Positions 8,950 through 17,483 of a stretch of DNA of 64,000 nt are shown here, piece after piece. The stretch spans positions 3,606,501 to 3,670,500 of the forward strand of contig NZ_JPOG01000001.1 of NCBI RefSeq assembly GCF_000733765.1. The letters are read 5' to 3'. The position numbers and the translations under genes were made by a program. The stretch comes from Algiphilus aromaticivorans DG1253. GTDB lineage: Bacteria; Pseudomonadota; Gammaproteobacteria; Nevskiales; Nevskiaceae. The stretch's first letter is position 1; every line of letters starts with the position of its first letter. The notes under the pieces are model-generated. The model was not told the DNA's origin and did not search any database. It worked only from the letters and a program-made list of their open reading frames with translations.

Positions 8950-9858
8950 ATGAGTCTGCTCGACGTCGTCCACCACGACGGCTACACCATCGATCTGCCG
9001 CAGGCGCACCCCTTCCCGATGCGCAAGTTCGCCGAGCTGCGCGCACAGCTCGACGGTGGCTCCTTCCGCTTTCACGAGGCACCGGTGGCGACGCGGGCGC
9101 AGCTGGAGACGGTGCACGACCCGGCTTATCTCGATGCGCTGGCCGCCGGCACGCTGGATGTACGCGCCCAGCGCCGCAGCGGTTTTCAGTGGCAGCCGGA
9201 TCTGTTCTCGCGTTGCGCGCTGGAGACGGGCGGCACCTGCCGCACGGTGGAACTCGCCCTGGACAACGGTCTTGCCTGCAACGCCGCCGGCGGCACGCAT
9301 CACGCCCATCGCGACTTCGCGGCCGGCTATTGTCTGCTCAACGATCTGGCCGTGGCCGTGCATCACGCCTGGCGGCTGGGTGCGGCGCGCGTGCTGCTGC
9401 TGGACTGCGATGTACACCAGGGCGACGGCAGCGCGCGTTTGCTTACCGGCCAGTCCGGCGCCTGCACGGTGTCCTTCCACTGCGGTGAGAACTTCCCGGC
9501 ACGCAAGGCGGAATCCGACTGCGACATCGTGCTGCCGCGCGGATGCGACGACGCGGCCTATCTCGCCGCGTTGCGCGAGCACCTGCCAGCGCTGCTCGAC
9601 TACTACGCGCCGGAACTCGTGATCTACGACGCCGGCGTCGATGTCCACGCCGGCGATCGCCTCGGTCACATGGCGCTGTCGGATGACGGTCTGCTCGCGC
9701 GCGATCGCTACGTCGTGGCAACGGTGCGCGGCCGCAGCATTCCACTGGCCGGGGTCATCGGCGGTGGTTACGATCAGGACATCGCGCGGCTGGCCGCGCG
9801 CCACGCCACGCTATTTACCGCCTGCTCGGAAACCCTGTGCGCCACACGCTGCGCCTGA
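8950..9858 (+). CDS. Histone deacetylase-like (acetoin utilisation/HDAC) amidohydrolase
   Basis: 302 residues. Zinc amidohydrolase of the class II-like bacterial HDAC family. Visible are the substrate-side histidine pair GGTHHAH, the zinc-ligand loop LLDCDVHQGDG, and the second ligand loop DAGVDVHAGDRLG. Bacterial members remove acyl groups from polyamines or lysines; the substrate here cannot be told. Overlaps the following lipoprotein gene by 22 bp. Confidence 0.92.
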   Translation: MSLLDVVHHDGYTIDLPQAHPFPMRKFAELRAQLDGGSFRFHEAPVATRAQLETVHDPAYLDALAAGTLDVRAQRRSGFQWQPDLFSRCALETGGTCRTVELALDNGLACNAAGGTHHAHRDFAAGYCLLNDLAVAVHHAWRLGAARVLLLDCDVHQGDGSARLLTGQSGACTVSFHCGENFPARKAESDCDIVLPRGCDDAAYLAALREHLPALLDYYAPELVIYDAGVDVHAGDRLGHMALSDDGLLARDRYVVATVRGRSIPLAGVIGGGYDQDIARLAARHATLFTACSETLCATRCA

Positions 9859-10694
9859 CCTTGCTGCTACTGCTTGGCGCGGGCCTGCTTTCGGCCTGCA
9901 GCACGACACGGCTGGCCTATAACCAGTCGCACTGGCTGGTGAGCTGGCAGCTCGGTGGTTATCTCGAGCTCGATTGGAGTCAGCGCTCGCAGCTGCGTGA
10001 CGAATTCCGCGAGCTGCGCGCCTGGCATCGGGTCAACCAGCTCGATGCCTACGCCGAGGATCTGTACTGGCTGGCGGATCGCATCGAGAGCCGCGACTTC
10101 GATCGCGAAGACCTGGACACAGTCATCGCTCGCGCCAACCGCCACGTGGCGACGCTGGTGGAGCGAGCCCTGCCGCACGCGGCCACGGTGCTGCGCGATA
10201 TGGGCGACGCCCAGCTCTCCGACCTGCAGACGCGACTGTCGGCCGACATCGAGGAAGAGCTGGCCGAGCGCGAGAATATGGATATTGCACAGTGGCGCGA
10301 GCGGATCAGCGAAGACATGGTCGAGGCCCTGCGCGACTGGGCCGGCCCGCTGGAAGCCGATCAGCACGCCCGCATCGCGCGCTGGGCCCGCGAGCGGCAA
10401 GCTCCGCCCGGCATTTGGCGCGCTCAGCGCAAGGCCGCGCTGGAGCAAGCCTTTCGCTTGTTCGAGCAACGCCATGCCGAGGACTTCGTTGCCCGCGTCG
10501 AGGCCTTCGTCGCCGAGCGCACCGAACGGCGCCCAGCCGCGCTGCGCCGGGCCGCCGCTGCCGACCGCGAGGCCTGGAAGGCACTGATGCTGGATCTGGA
10601 GGCGGGAATGCGACCCCGCCAGCGCGCGCATCTTGTCGATGTGCTGCGCGCTTATGCGCGCGATGCCGAGCGGCTCGCGGCCGCGACTAAATGA
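9837..10694 (+). CDS. DUF6279 family lipoprotein
   Basis: 285 residues from a GTG start inside the end of the HDAC gene. Signal peptide with lipobox LLSAC (Cys about 21), then the family pattern YNQSHWLVSWQLGGYLELDW and a long, highly charged helical body rich in Glu/Arg. Periplasmic, lipid-anchored, function unknown. The N-terminal pattern matches my memory of DUF6279 proteins from Pseudomonas and relatives. Confidence 0.8.
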   Translation: MRHTLRLTLLLLLGAGLLSACSTTRLAYNQSHWLVSWQLGGYLELDWSQRSQLRDEFRELRAWHRVNQLDAYAEDLYWLADRIESRDFDREDLDTVIARANRHVATLVERALPHAATVLRDMGDAQLSDLQTRLSADIEEELAERENMDIAQWRERISEDMVEALRDWAGPLEADQHARIARWARERQAPPGIWRAQRKAALEQAFRLFEQRHAEDFVARVEAFVAERTERRPAALRRAAAADREAWKALMLDLEAGMRPRQRAHLVDVLRAYARDAERLAAATK

Positions 10695-10862
10695 AGATGG
10701 CGCGAGCTTCTTTCAGACGGTGCTCGGCTGCCCTTTGTATGTCCCAGAAAATGGTGACGCGGTAGGGTCCACGATCGCACGGCATTTCGGGTAGCGTCCC
10801 TGGGCCGTCGGGTGCGGTCTGCGCGCCCTCGGCAATTCATGAATAACAAACCGGGAGTAAGC

Positions 10863-11186
10863 ATGAACACAAGCAAGAAGCTGGGCGTTGCCGCCGTACT
10901 GGGTGCGGCCGTTGCCCTCGGGGGTTGCGCAGCCGGGCCGTCGATGACCACCGGCTACTGGTACACCGACCAGTCCGGCCCCGTCATCGCCACCGGCGAG
11001 CACGCACCTTCCAAGGTGGGCACCGCCACGGCCACCTCCATCCTCGGCCTCATCGGCACGGGCGATGCGAGCATCAACGAGGCGATGCAGAACGGTGGCA
11101 TCAGCAAGGTGCATCACGTGGACTTCCACACCCGCTCCATTCTCGGCCTCTTCGCCGAGACGCAGGTGATGGTCTACGGCCAGTGA
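10863..11186 (+). CDS. TRL-like small lipoprotein
   Basis: 107 residues. Signal peptide with lipobox ALGGC (Cys 22). The body GLIGTGDASINEAMQNGGI followed by KVHHVDFHTRSILGLF is the TRL-like family pattern (glycine-rich, Gly-Asp-Ala-Ser). Function unknown, presumably envelope. Good ribosome-binding sequence GGGAGTAAGC before the ATG. A terminator-like hairpin follows at 11213-11239. Confidence 0.85.
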   Translation: MNTSKKLGVAAVLGAAVALGGCAAGPSMTTGYWYTDQSGPVIATGEHAPSKVGTATATSILGLIGTGDASINEAMQNGGISKVHHVDFHTRSILGLFAETQVMVYGQ

Positions 11187-11203
11187 CATCGGTTTCACAA
11201 CCG

Positions 11204-11674
11204 ATGTCCGAGCGGGCGGCGCCTAAGCGCCGCCCGTTTGCGTTGGGCCGCCGTCGAATCGCGGCAGCCGGTGCGGTGTTGCTTGTCGCCGCGCTGTCGG
11301 CGGGATGTGCGGCGAGCAAGCCGGTGCGCTTCGACATCTGGGACGCCACCGAGCTCGCCGATGCTCACGCGCCGGAGGACGGGCGCGTCTACGTCAAGTT
11401 CTTCCTGCCGGCGGGCGCCAGCCTGAGCGAGGGCATGGAAGGCTTCTGGCCCGTGCTCGCGCGGGCCGCCGAGCGCGGCCATCACGTCGCGCTGCTGGGC
11501 GCCGACAGCGGGCTGAACCGGCAGGTGCTGACCGGCACGCTGGAGGATGCCGCTGCCGAAATGTCACTCGAGGATGTGCGGCTGGTCTATCTCGGGCCGG
11601 ATCGCGATCGTGCCGAGGTCGTGGCGGCGGCCGAGGCTGCCGGGCTGGAGCTGGGGTACGTCGTCTATCCCTGA
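11204..11674 (+). CDS. Predicted lipoprotein, unrecognised
   Basis: 156 residues if started at ATG 11204. Twin-arginine-rich N-terminus, hydrophobic stretch and lipobox LSAGC; the remainder is an acidic alpha/beta protein with no family I recognise. The segment EDVRLVYLGPD resembles the edge of an OmpA- or SPOR-like strand but this is weak. The ATG and first codons lie in two perfect inverted repeats (11185-11208, 11213-11236), the second terminator-like. A TTG at 11243 (143 residues, signal peptide beginning GRRRIAAAG) is therefore an alternative start. Confidence 0.65.
   Translation: MSERAAPKRRPFALGRRRIAAAGAVLLVAALSAGCAASKPVRFDIWDATELADAHAPEDGRVYVKFFLPAGASLSEGMEGFWPVLARAAERGHHVALLGADSGLNRQVLTGTLEDAAAEMSLEDVRLVYLGPDRDRAEVVAAAEAAGLELGYVVYP
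11213..11239 (+). terminator. Probable rho-independent terminator of the TRL gene
   Basis: Perfect 10-bp GC stem (CGGGCGGCGC at 11213-11222, GCGCCGCCCG at 11227-11236), CTAA loop, followed by only three T. It overlaps the N-terminal codons of the next lipoprotein. A second perfect 10-bp inverted repeat, 11185-11194/11199-11208, sits just upstream over the stop codon. Confidence 0.5.
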
Positions 11675-11802
11675 TCGGGTTAGGCCACAGATTTCACAGA
11701 TCGAGCAGAGCGAGTTATTGCATTCGGGCGCTTGGTGCTTCGGCGATGCCGCGAAGCGGCGAGCCAGTGCGATGCGTGCCCTTTGAGGGGTGATGTGTGA
11801 TC

Positions 11803-12148
11803 GACTTGCCGGTGGCAAGTCGCAGCGCGCATCACGGTTGGGCCATGGAAGGCCCAGCCAGGGTCACTTGATGAGGTCCGGATGACCGAATCTAGTGACT
11901 GCGGCGATCTTTACGCGAACCTTGGGCTGTAATGCCTGCCCTCCTTGGCGCAACGGTATCGCCTAAACCACCCCCGGCCCGGACATCCATGTCCGGGCGC
12001 TCCCAGCACTGCGAAGTGCCACTGGCACTTCGGTCGCTGCTCGCCCCCGAGCACGTCGCTCGACTCGGGGACCTGTCGCGGCGAAGCCGCGGCAGGCCAC
12101 CCGGCGGGCACCATGGCTTTGGGTACTTTGGCCGTAACCAAAGTACCC
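11803..12148. repeat. Intergenic array of seven consecutive stem-loops
   Basis: The 616-bp gap 11675-12290 has no convincing gene but is packed with near-perfect inverted repeats: 11803-11821 (8-bp stem), 11836-11859 (9 bp, one G-T), 11977-11998 (10 bp), 12012-12032 (9 bp), 12045-12070 (7 bp), 12072-12096 (11 bp, one G-T) and 12121-12148 (11 bp; GGGTACTTTGG/CCAAAGTACCC). None ends in a T-tract, so they are not simple terminators. This looks like a REP/BIME-type extragenic repeat cluster or a structured RNA. Open frames across it are by-products of GC-rich palindromes. Confidence 0.6.
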
Positions 12149-12290
12149 CGCGCCGTCGCAAGGCATCACTCGATAGCGCCTACGTCACGAAGCGCGGAAT
12201 TCGCGAGCAGAACGGTGCCAACGGCGCTCCACGGGATGGCTCATCGCGCCCAGAGAGAGAATTGCGCTACTCGCATTGAGCCGGATCCCG

Positions 12291-14189
12291 CTAGGGCCGC
12301 TCTGCGAAAGCCGGCGCCAGGTAGCGCACCAGCTCCAGCCGCAGGCCGCTGCGATCCGGGCCGCGGCCGGTGGCGTAAAAGCCTTCCAGGCGCAGGCCGG
12401 TCTGGCCGGCCCAGTGCCACTGCGCGCCACCGCGCAGCTCGTGTCGCTCGAAGTCTCCGCCCAGCAGGGGCGACCGGCTGTCGATCTCCAGCAGCAGCGA
12501 CAGCGCGCGTGCCGGCCCCCAGTGCAGGCCGGCGGTGCCGCCGCCGCCCAGGCCGTAGCCCTTGTCCATGTCCTTGGCGGCATCCAGCGCCAGCCGGCCG
12601 AAGACGAAAGTGCGCAGCTTGCCTTGCCGCCAGGTGAGGCCAGGGCCACCGTCGATGTAGCCGCCGAGGCGAGTATCGAGGCCGGCGCGCCGCCGCGCGC
12701 CGAAGCCGACACGCCAGGAGATCGGTCTGAAAAGGACATCGCGCGGCGACAGCGAGACGATGTCGACAATATCCAGACGCCCTACGCTCAGTCGATCATC
12801 CTGCGCGTCCCAGAGCAACTCGCTGTTGGCGAAAGCCACCTGGCCGCCGCTGTCGTAGCCGGCCTGTGCATCGAGCAGGTCGTGATAAGCCGGCCGGTAG
12901 CCGAGGACGGCGCCGTGGCCGCCGTCCTCGGCGAAGAAGCCGGCGCGCAGGCGCGCGGTGTCGTGGCCGCGGTCCGGTGTTGTCGCGGGCGGCTGCGGGT
13001 CGGCGAAGCCGCTCTTGGCGCCGGTAGCGGCGCGCGCACCTAGGATCTTGCGTGCGCGCGGCAGCGCGGTGTCGCGTTCAGCGGCGCCGCTCTGCGTGCG
13101 GTAGTAGAGCCAGTCGTGCGCCACGTCCAGCAGACGCGCGTTGCGCTGTGCCTCGTCTGACGGCAGCGCTTCGGGCGCGAGTTCGCCTTGCGCCACTGCC
13201 ACCGCGCGTTGGGTGTCGGCATCGCCGATGCGGCGGGCGCGGTCGGCCAGTGAGGTCGACAGCGCGGGCCGGTACTGCGGCGCGCCAACCAGTTCCTGGC
13301 GGCGCAACGCGCGCACGGTATCGGTGGGGATCGCCCACCACTCCAGCCCGGCGCGCAGGTTGCGTTCCGGTAGCGCGGCCTCCAGCAGGGTTAGCAGCTG
13401 GAACGAACAGTTCTTGGTGAAAAAGTAGTAGTCGAAGTCGGCGCCGCGTAGCTCCCAGAGGTGTAGCAGCACGCGCTCCAGCGCGGCCTGATCGATCTGC
13501 AGCGGGTATTCCCAGAGGTCGCGGTTTTCGATGCGCGCGTACTCGCGCACCTTCTCGTAGTAGGGCATGACCGCGAAACGGCCGGTGTAGCCGCCGGTGA
13601 GCCCGCGTGCGGCGTAGACCAGGCCGTTGTCCTCTTCGGTCTCGGCCGCGAAGTTGACAGCGTAGGCCAGCAGCGGCGCCTCCTCGGAGCCCTCCGCGCC
13701 GTCGATGCGCAGCAGGGTGTGCCCGAACATCGAGGCCGGGCTGTTGAGGTAGGCGGAGGGGAAGACGAGCCAGGCACGCTGCGGGTTGAGCGCCGCCAGC
13801 CAGCGGCTGCGGCGCCCGCATTCCGGTGGGTCGAGGCCGTGGCCGCGCAGGTCGAGATGCTTGTCCAGCAGCCGCCAGCGCAGGCCGAAGACGCAGGCGG
13901 CGGCTTCCTCGCGCTTGGCGATCTCGGTGCCCTCGACGAAGGCGCGCAGCGTGGCGTGCAGCTCGGCGCGCGGGTTGCGATGACCGCCCGGCGCCAGGAA
14001 GAACCAGTCCGAGGCGATGGCGCTGCGTGCGCCGAGCAGGCCCGGCTCCATGTGCAGCAACCGTTGCCAGGCGGGGTCGGCGTGCAGTTGCTGACGGTCG
14101 GCTGCTGCCTGCAGCGCCGTCAGCTCGGCGTGAGCCGGTAGCGCGGTGCCGCCAAGCAGCAGCAGGAGAAGGAAATGGGGAATGCGCAT
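12291..14189 (-). CDS. DUF4105 outer-membrane/periplasmic protein
   Basis: 632 residues from ATG 14189: signal peptide (HFLLLLLLGGTALPAHA), an N-terminal helical region with TALQAAADRQQLHADPAW, the DUF4105 core (PSAYLNSPASMFGHTLLRID, FFTKNCSFQLL) and a C-terminal region of amphipathic strands that looks like a beta-barrel. The Cys-His-rich core of DUF4105 is thought to resemble a NlpC-like peptidase fold; activity is not established. It sits directly downstream of DUF3015, a pairing known in other Gammaproteobacteria. A start at 14207 would fall inside the loop of a terminator hairpin and is rejected. Confidence 0.88.
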   Translation of the reverse strand: MRIPHFLLLLLLGGTALPAHAELTALQAAADRQQLHADPAWQRLLHMEPGLLGARSAIASDWFFLAPGGHRNPRAELHATLRAFVEGTEIAKREEAAACVFGLRWRLLDKHLDLRGHGLDPPECGRRSRWLAALNPQRAWLVFPSAYLNSPASMFGHTLLRIDGAEGSEEAPLLAYAVNFAAETEEDNGLVYAARGLTGGYTGRFAVMPYYEKVREYARIENRDLWEYPLQIDQAALERVLLHLWELRGADFDYYFFTKNCSFQLLTLLEAALPERNLRAGLEWWAIPTDTVRALRRQELVGAPQYRPALSTSLADRARRIGDADTQRAVAVAQGELAPEALPSDEAQRNARLLDVAHDWLYYRTQSGAAERDTALPRARKILGARAATGAKSGFADPQPPATTPDRGHDTARLRAGFFAEDGGHGAVLGYRPAYHDLLDAQAGYDSGGQVAFANSELLWDAQDDRLSVGRLDIVDIVSLSPRDVLFRPISWRVGFGARRRAGLDTRLGGYIDGGPGLTWRQGKLRTFVFGRLALDAAKDMDKGYGLGGGGTAGLHWGPARALSLLLEIDSRSPLLGGDFERHELRGGAQWHWAGQTGLRLEGFYATGRGPDRSGLRLELVRYLAPAFAERP

Positions 14190-14219
14190 AAAAAAGCGGC
14201 GCCGCATGAACGGCGCCGC
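14190..14219 (-). terminator. Rho-independent terminator/attenuator between DUF3015 and DUF4105
   Basis: Minus-strand hairpin with 9-bp perfect stem (14196-14204/14211-14219), 6-nt loop and a run of six T (14190-14195). It follows the DUF3015 stop by 22 bp and its T-run directly abuts the DUF4105 ATG. It should limit expression of DUF4105 relative to DUF3015. Confidence 0.8.
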
Positions 14220-14241
14220 CTCTCCAGAGTGGTCGCGGAGC

Positions 14242-14721
14242 TTAGACGTAGCGCGACAGCGACTGGTTCTCGGCCATGGCGGCCTCAAGGCCGGCCAGCA
14301 CGTCGGCGACGGTGACTTCGTTGCCGTCGAAGATGCGGGCGTAGTTGGCCTGCGCCATCTGCGCGAAAGCCTCGCGGTCGGCCTGCTCGACGTCGTAGAG
14401 CGCGGCCAGCGCGTCGACGGTCTCGCCTTCGCCGGCTGCGACCTCGGCGGCGATCTGGTCCAGATTGGCCGAGGCGAACATATTGGTGCGCGCATCGGCG
14501 GTGACCACGCCGTCGGACGAGCAGCCCAGCGTGCCGGTGGAGATGCCGAAGGTCTGATTGCCGAAGGTGCCGTTGGTGGTGGCGCCCAGTACCTTGGGCA
14601 CAAGGCCAGATTGCCCTTCCCAGATGATGGTGCCGGCGCCGCAGCCGATGTCGTCGTCGGCGAGGACGGTGGCGAACGGTGCCGAAGCCAGAGCAACGGC
14701 GGCGATGGTTTTCTTGAGCAT
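14242..14721 (-). CDS. DUF3015 periplasmic protein
   Basis: 159 residues: signal peptide ending ATVLA, then the family opening DDIGCGAGTIIWEGQSGL, FGISTGTLGCSS and a helical C-terminus. Two conserved cysteines (in GCGAG and LGCSS) probably form a disulfide. Function unknown; DUF3015 genes commonly neighbour DUF4105. Strong SD-like GGGGATACG lies before the ATG. Confidence 0.92.
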   Translation of the reverse strand: MLKKTIAAVALASAPFATVLADDDIGCGAGTIIWEGQSGLVPKVLGATTNGTFGNQTFGISTGTLGCSSDGVVTADARTNMFASANLDQIAAEVAAGEGETVDALAALYDVEQADREAFAQMAQANYARIFDGNEVTVADVLAGLEAAMAENQSLSRYV

Positions 14722-14837
14722 GCGTATCCCCTATGAAACCGTGAAGTAATGCGCGTGTGGCGGAATGCCACGCTCGCAACATAGCCGAGGCTCGACCACG
14801 CTGTCATCACCCGACGCTCGGTGCGAGCCTGCACGCT

Positions 14838-14866
14838 AAAAAAAGGGCCCGCCAATCGGCGGGCCC
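14838..14866 (-). terminator. Rho-independent terminator of the TraT-like gene
   Basis: Minus-strand hairpin with a perfect 9-bp stem (GGGCCCGCC at 14845-14853 pairing with 14858-14866), 4-nt loop and seven T (14838-14844). It lies about 30 bp after the stop of the TraT-like gene. Confidence 0.85.
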
Positions 14867-14896
14867 GAGGCCCCTTTTCCCCCAGGGAGTTGGTGG

Positions 14897-15730
14897 CTAC
14901 ATCGGCAGAATCTGCGTAACCACTTTCTCGGTGCGATCAATGATTTCGGGTAGCGCTTCTTCTTCCTTCATGGCCATCTGATTGGCCCATGCCGACAGAC
15001 GGACGCCGTGCGGGAAGTAGTTGCTCTTCTGGGTGACGGTGCCGCCGGAGGTGTTGCCGCTGGCCGTGCCGCCGCCTGCTGCCATGCGGGAGTTGCCGGC
15101 GCCGGCGGCGCTGGCCGATCCGCTGGCGGTTTCCCGATGCATCTCGAAGGTGACGGGCTTGGACTGGCGCTCCTCAAGCACGAAGTCGAGGATCATCGCC
15201 CACTCGCGCGGCTGCGATGCGTTCTGCAGGCCGGCGGCTACGAGTCCCCCGGCCGCTACGCCACCGACCGCGCCGGTGATGCCGCTGTTGGTAGCGCGAC
15301 CGATGGCCACACCGGTGCCTACGCCGGCTGCGGCGCCCATGATGTTGCCGAGGTTGCGCGCGATCTTGGAGCCGCCGGATTCCGGCTCGACTTCGCCGAA
15401 ATAGCGCAGCTGCGCGCGCAGGCGATATTGCGCGCTGTCAGGTGAATTCACGACATTCCAACCCTGCTCGCGGGCGGCATTCTTCATCAGGTCGAGCAGC
15501 TGGATTTGCTGCGCGTCGCTGATATTGCGGTAGGAGATGTAGACATTCTTCTCTCCCGAGCGCGGCGGCTCCAGCTGCGGCGGCGGCACGACCCAGACCG
15601 TGCCGCTACGGGCTTCGGCGTACTTGTTGGCAGTGATCTTCCCCATGCCGCGGCTGACTGAAGCGCAGCCGCTGACAACGGCCGCGGAGGCGATGGCGAC
15701 GACCACCAGTTTGAGACTTGCGAGACGCAT
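14897..15730 (-). CDS. TraT-like complement-resistance/surface-exclusion lipoprotein
   Basis: 277 residues. Lipobox VVSGC (Cys 22). The family pattern is clear: TVWVVPPPQLEPP, KNVYISYRNISDA, then a glycine-rich membrane-like segment (about 125-165) and TFEMHRETASG. A Gly/Ala/Ser-rich insertion near 210-235 is unusual. TraT proteins are outer-membrane lipoproteins; chromosomal copies outside conjugative plasmids have unknown roles. No transfer genes are nearby, so surface exclusion is not implied. Own promoter and terminator. Confidence 0.88.
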   Translation of the reverse strand: MRLASLKLVVVAIASAAVVSGCASVSRGMGKITANKYAEARSGTVWVVPPPQLEPPRSGEKNVYISYRNISDAQQIQLLDLMKNAAREQGWNVVNSPDSAQYRLRAQLRYFGEVEPESGGSKIARNLGNIMGAAAGVGTGVAIGRATNSGITGAVGGVAAGGLVAAGLQNASQPREWAMILDFVLEERQSKPVTFEMHRETASGSASAAGAGNSRMAAGGGTASGNTSGGTVTQKSNYFPHGVRLSAWANQMAMKEEEALPEIIDRTEKVVTQILPM

Positions 15731-16029
15731 GATTTTCCCCTGAACGATGACTGAATACTTATAGCTTTTTTGCCGTAGCACTGGGAATCCCGGTGTGTAG
15801 CGCGAAAAGGGGACATCGCTCGAACTCGCCTGCGTTGCGGAGCGCAACGTAGACTGCGCCGTGTTTTCGGGCATTGCCCTCGACGACGGTGTAGCGGTCA
15901 CTCGTCACGGCAAGCTATTTGCCCGCGCGTTTGATTACTATTTGTCCGCACGCGTAGACTCGCGCGCTCTTCGCTGCGCGTTTGCATTCAGCGCGTACCG
16001 ATTCTGATGACAACGAGGGAGTCCCCAAA

Positions 16030-17154
16030 ATGACGGTGAAGATCACCGCGCCCAAGGAAACGCGGGCCAACGAGCGGCGCGTCGCGGTGGTACCCGCGGT
16101 AGGCGCCAAGCTCGCGAAACTGGGCGCCGAAGTAAGTATCCAGACGGGCGCAGGAGACGCTGCCCGTGTGCCGGATCAGGCGTACAAGGATGCCGGCATA
16201 TCGGTCGGCAAGCTCGAACTCGGCAAGGCCGAGATCGTGTTGAGTGTGCAGCCCCCGAGCCCCGCTGACATCAAGAAGATGAAGGAAGGCACCGTGCTGC
16301 TGTCCTTCGTCTACGCCAATCGAGAGCCGGAAACCGTCAAGGCGCTGGTCGAGAAGAAGATCACCTGCTTCGCCATGGAGCTGGTGCCGCGCATCACGCG
16401 CGCGCAGGCCATGGACGCGCTGTCGTCGCAGGCCGCGCTGGCCGGCTACTACGGCGCGCTGCTGGCCGCCACCAACCTCAACCGCATCCTGCCGATGATG
16501 ACCACGGCGGTCGGTTCCATCCGCCCGGCCAAGGTGCTGGTCATGGGCGCCGGCGTGGCCGGCCTGCAGGCCATTGCCACCGCGCGCCGACTGGGCGCCA
16601 TGGTCGAGGGCTACGATGTGCGCAGCGAAGTGGCCGAGCAGGTCGAGTCGCTGGGCGCCAAGTTCGTCGACACCGGCGTCTCCGCCGCCGGCGAAGGTGG
16701 CTACGCGCGCGAGTTGACCGACGAGGAGAAGGCCAAGGCCGCCGAGGTGCTGACCAAGCACATTCAGAACGCCGACGCCATCGTCACGACTGCCGCCATT
16801 CCCGGCAAGGACAGCCCCAAGATCATCTCCGAGGAGCAGATCAAGGGCATGAAGCCGGGCGCGGTCATCATCGATCTGGCCGCCGAGGGCGGCGGCAACA
16901 CGCCGCTGACCCAGCCGGGCGAGACCGTCGAGGTGGGCAGCGTGAGCATCGTCGCGCCGTTGAACATCCCCAGCCTGCTGGCGGAGCACGCCTCCGAGCT
17001 CTACGCCAAGAACCTCCTCAACTTCCTGGAGCTGATCGTCGAAGAGGGCGAGCTCAAGCTCAACTGGGATGACGAGGTCGTCGCCCAGTCGTGCCTGACG
17101 CACGACGGCGAGATCAAGAACGAAGCGGCCAAGTCGGCCGTGGAACAGGGATAA
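16030..17154 (+). CDS. pntAA: NAD(P) transhydrogenase subunit alpha part 1 (PntAA)
   Basis: 374 residues. NAD(H)-binding domain I of the proton-pumping transhydrogenase that makes NADPH from NADH. Motifs: the N-terminal block KETRANERRVAVVPAVG, the nucleotide-binding loop VLVMGAGVAGLQAIATARRLGA (core GAGVAGLQAIA), and PGAVIIDLAAEGGGN. Start ATG 16030 gives the standard N-terminus. First of three tightly spaced genes (13 and 10 bp gaps); the alpha subunit is split into two polypeptides, as in Rhodospirillum and many Proteobacteria, rather than fused as in E. coli. Confidence 0.96.
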   Translation: MTVKITAPKETRANERRVAVVPAVGAKLAKLGAEVSIQTGAGDAARVPDQAYKDAGISVGKLELGKAEIVLSVQPPSPADIKKMKEGTVLLSFVYANREPETVKALVEKKITCFAMELVPRITRAQAMDALSSQAALAGYYGALLAATNLNRILPMMTTAVGSIRPAKVLVMGAGVAGLQAIATARRLGAMVEGYDVRSEVAEQVESLGAKFVDTGVSAAGEGGYARELTDEEKAKAAEVLTKHIQNADAIVTTAAIPGKDSPKIISEEQIKGMKPGAVIIDLAAEGGGNTPLTQPGETVEVGSVSIVAPLNIPSLLAEHASELYAKNLLNFLELIVEEGELKLNWDDEVVAQSCLTHDGEIKNEAAKSAVEQG

Positions 17155-17167
17155 CCGGGAGCCGATC

Positions 17168-17473
17168 ATGGATGCCACTACCGCTATCACCGGTTTCGTC
17201 GCGCTCTACATCTTCATGCTCGCGGCCTTCACCGGTTACGAGATCATCGGCCGCGTGCCGGCGATCCTCCACACCCCGCTGATGTCGGGCTCGAACTTCG
17301 TGCACGGCATCGTCGTCGTCGGTGCGATCTGGGCGCTGCTCAACGCCGGCACGCTGCTGGAGCAGGCCATCGGCTTCTTCGGCGTGCTGCTCGGCGCCGG
17401 CAATGCTGCCGGCGGCTACGTCGTGACCGACCGCATGCTGGACATGTTCAAGTCCAGCGACAAGCAGGAATAA
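17168..17473 (+). CDS. pntAB: NAD(P) transhydrogenase subunit alpha part 2 (PntAB)
   Basis: 101 residues, membrane subunit with three to four hydrophobic helices (FVALYIFMLAAFTGYEIIG, then HGIVVVGAIWALL, then IGFFGVLLGAGNAAGGYVV). It forms part of the proton channel with PntB. The RVPAILHTPLMSGSNFVHG loop is conserved across the family. Confidence 0.95.
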   Translation: MDATTAITGFVALYIFMLAAFTGYEIIGRVPAILHTPLMSGSNFVHGIVVVGAIWALLNAGTLLEQAIGFFGVLLGAGNAAGGYVVTDRMLDMFKSSDKQE

Positions 17474-17483
17474 GGGGAGCCCC

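Noticed and set aside
11945-12637. Several open frames over the hairpin array
   Set aside because: Caused by GC-rich palindromes; no start signal and no protein-like composition.
14208-14855. Long N-terminal extension of the DUF4105 frame to 14855
   Set aside because: It overlaps DUF3015 on the same strand in another frame and crosses a terminator; the signal peptide starts at 14189.
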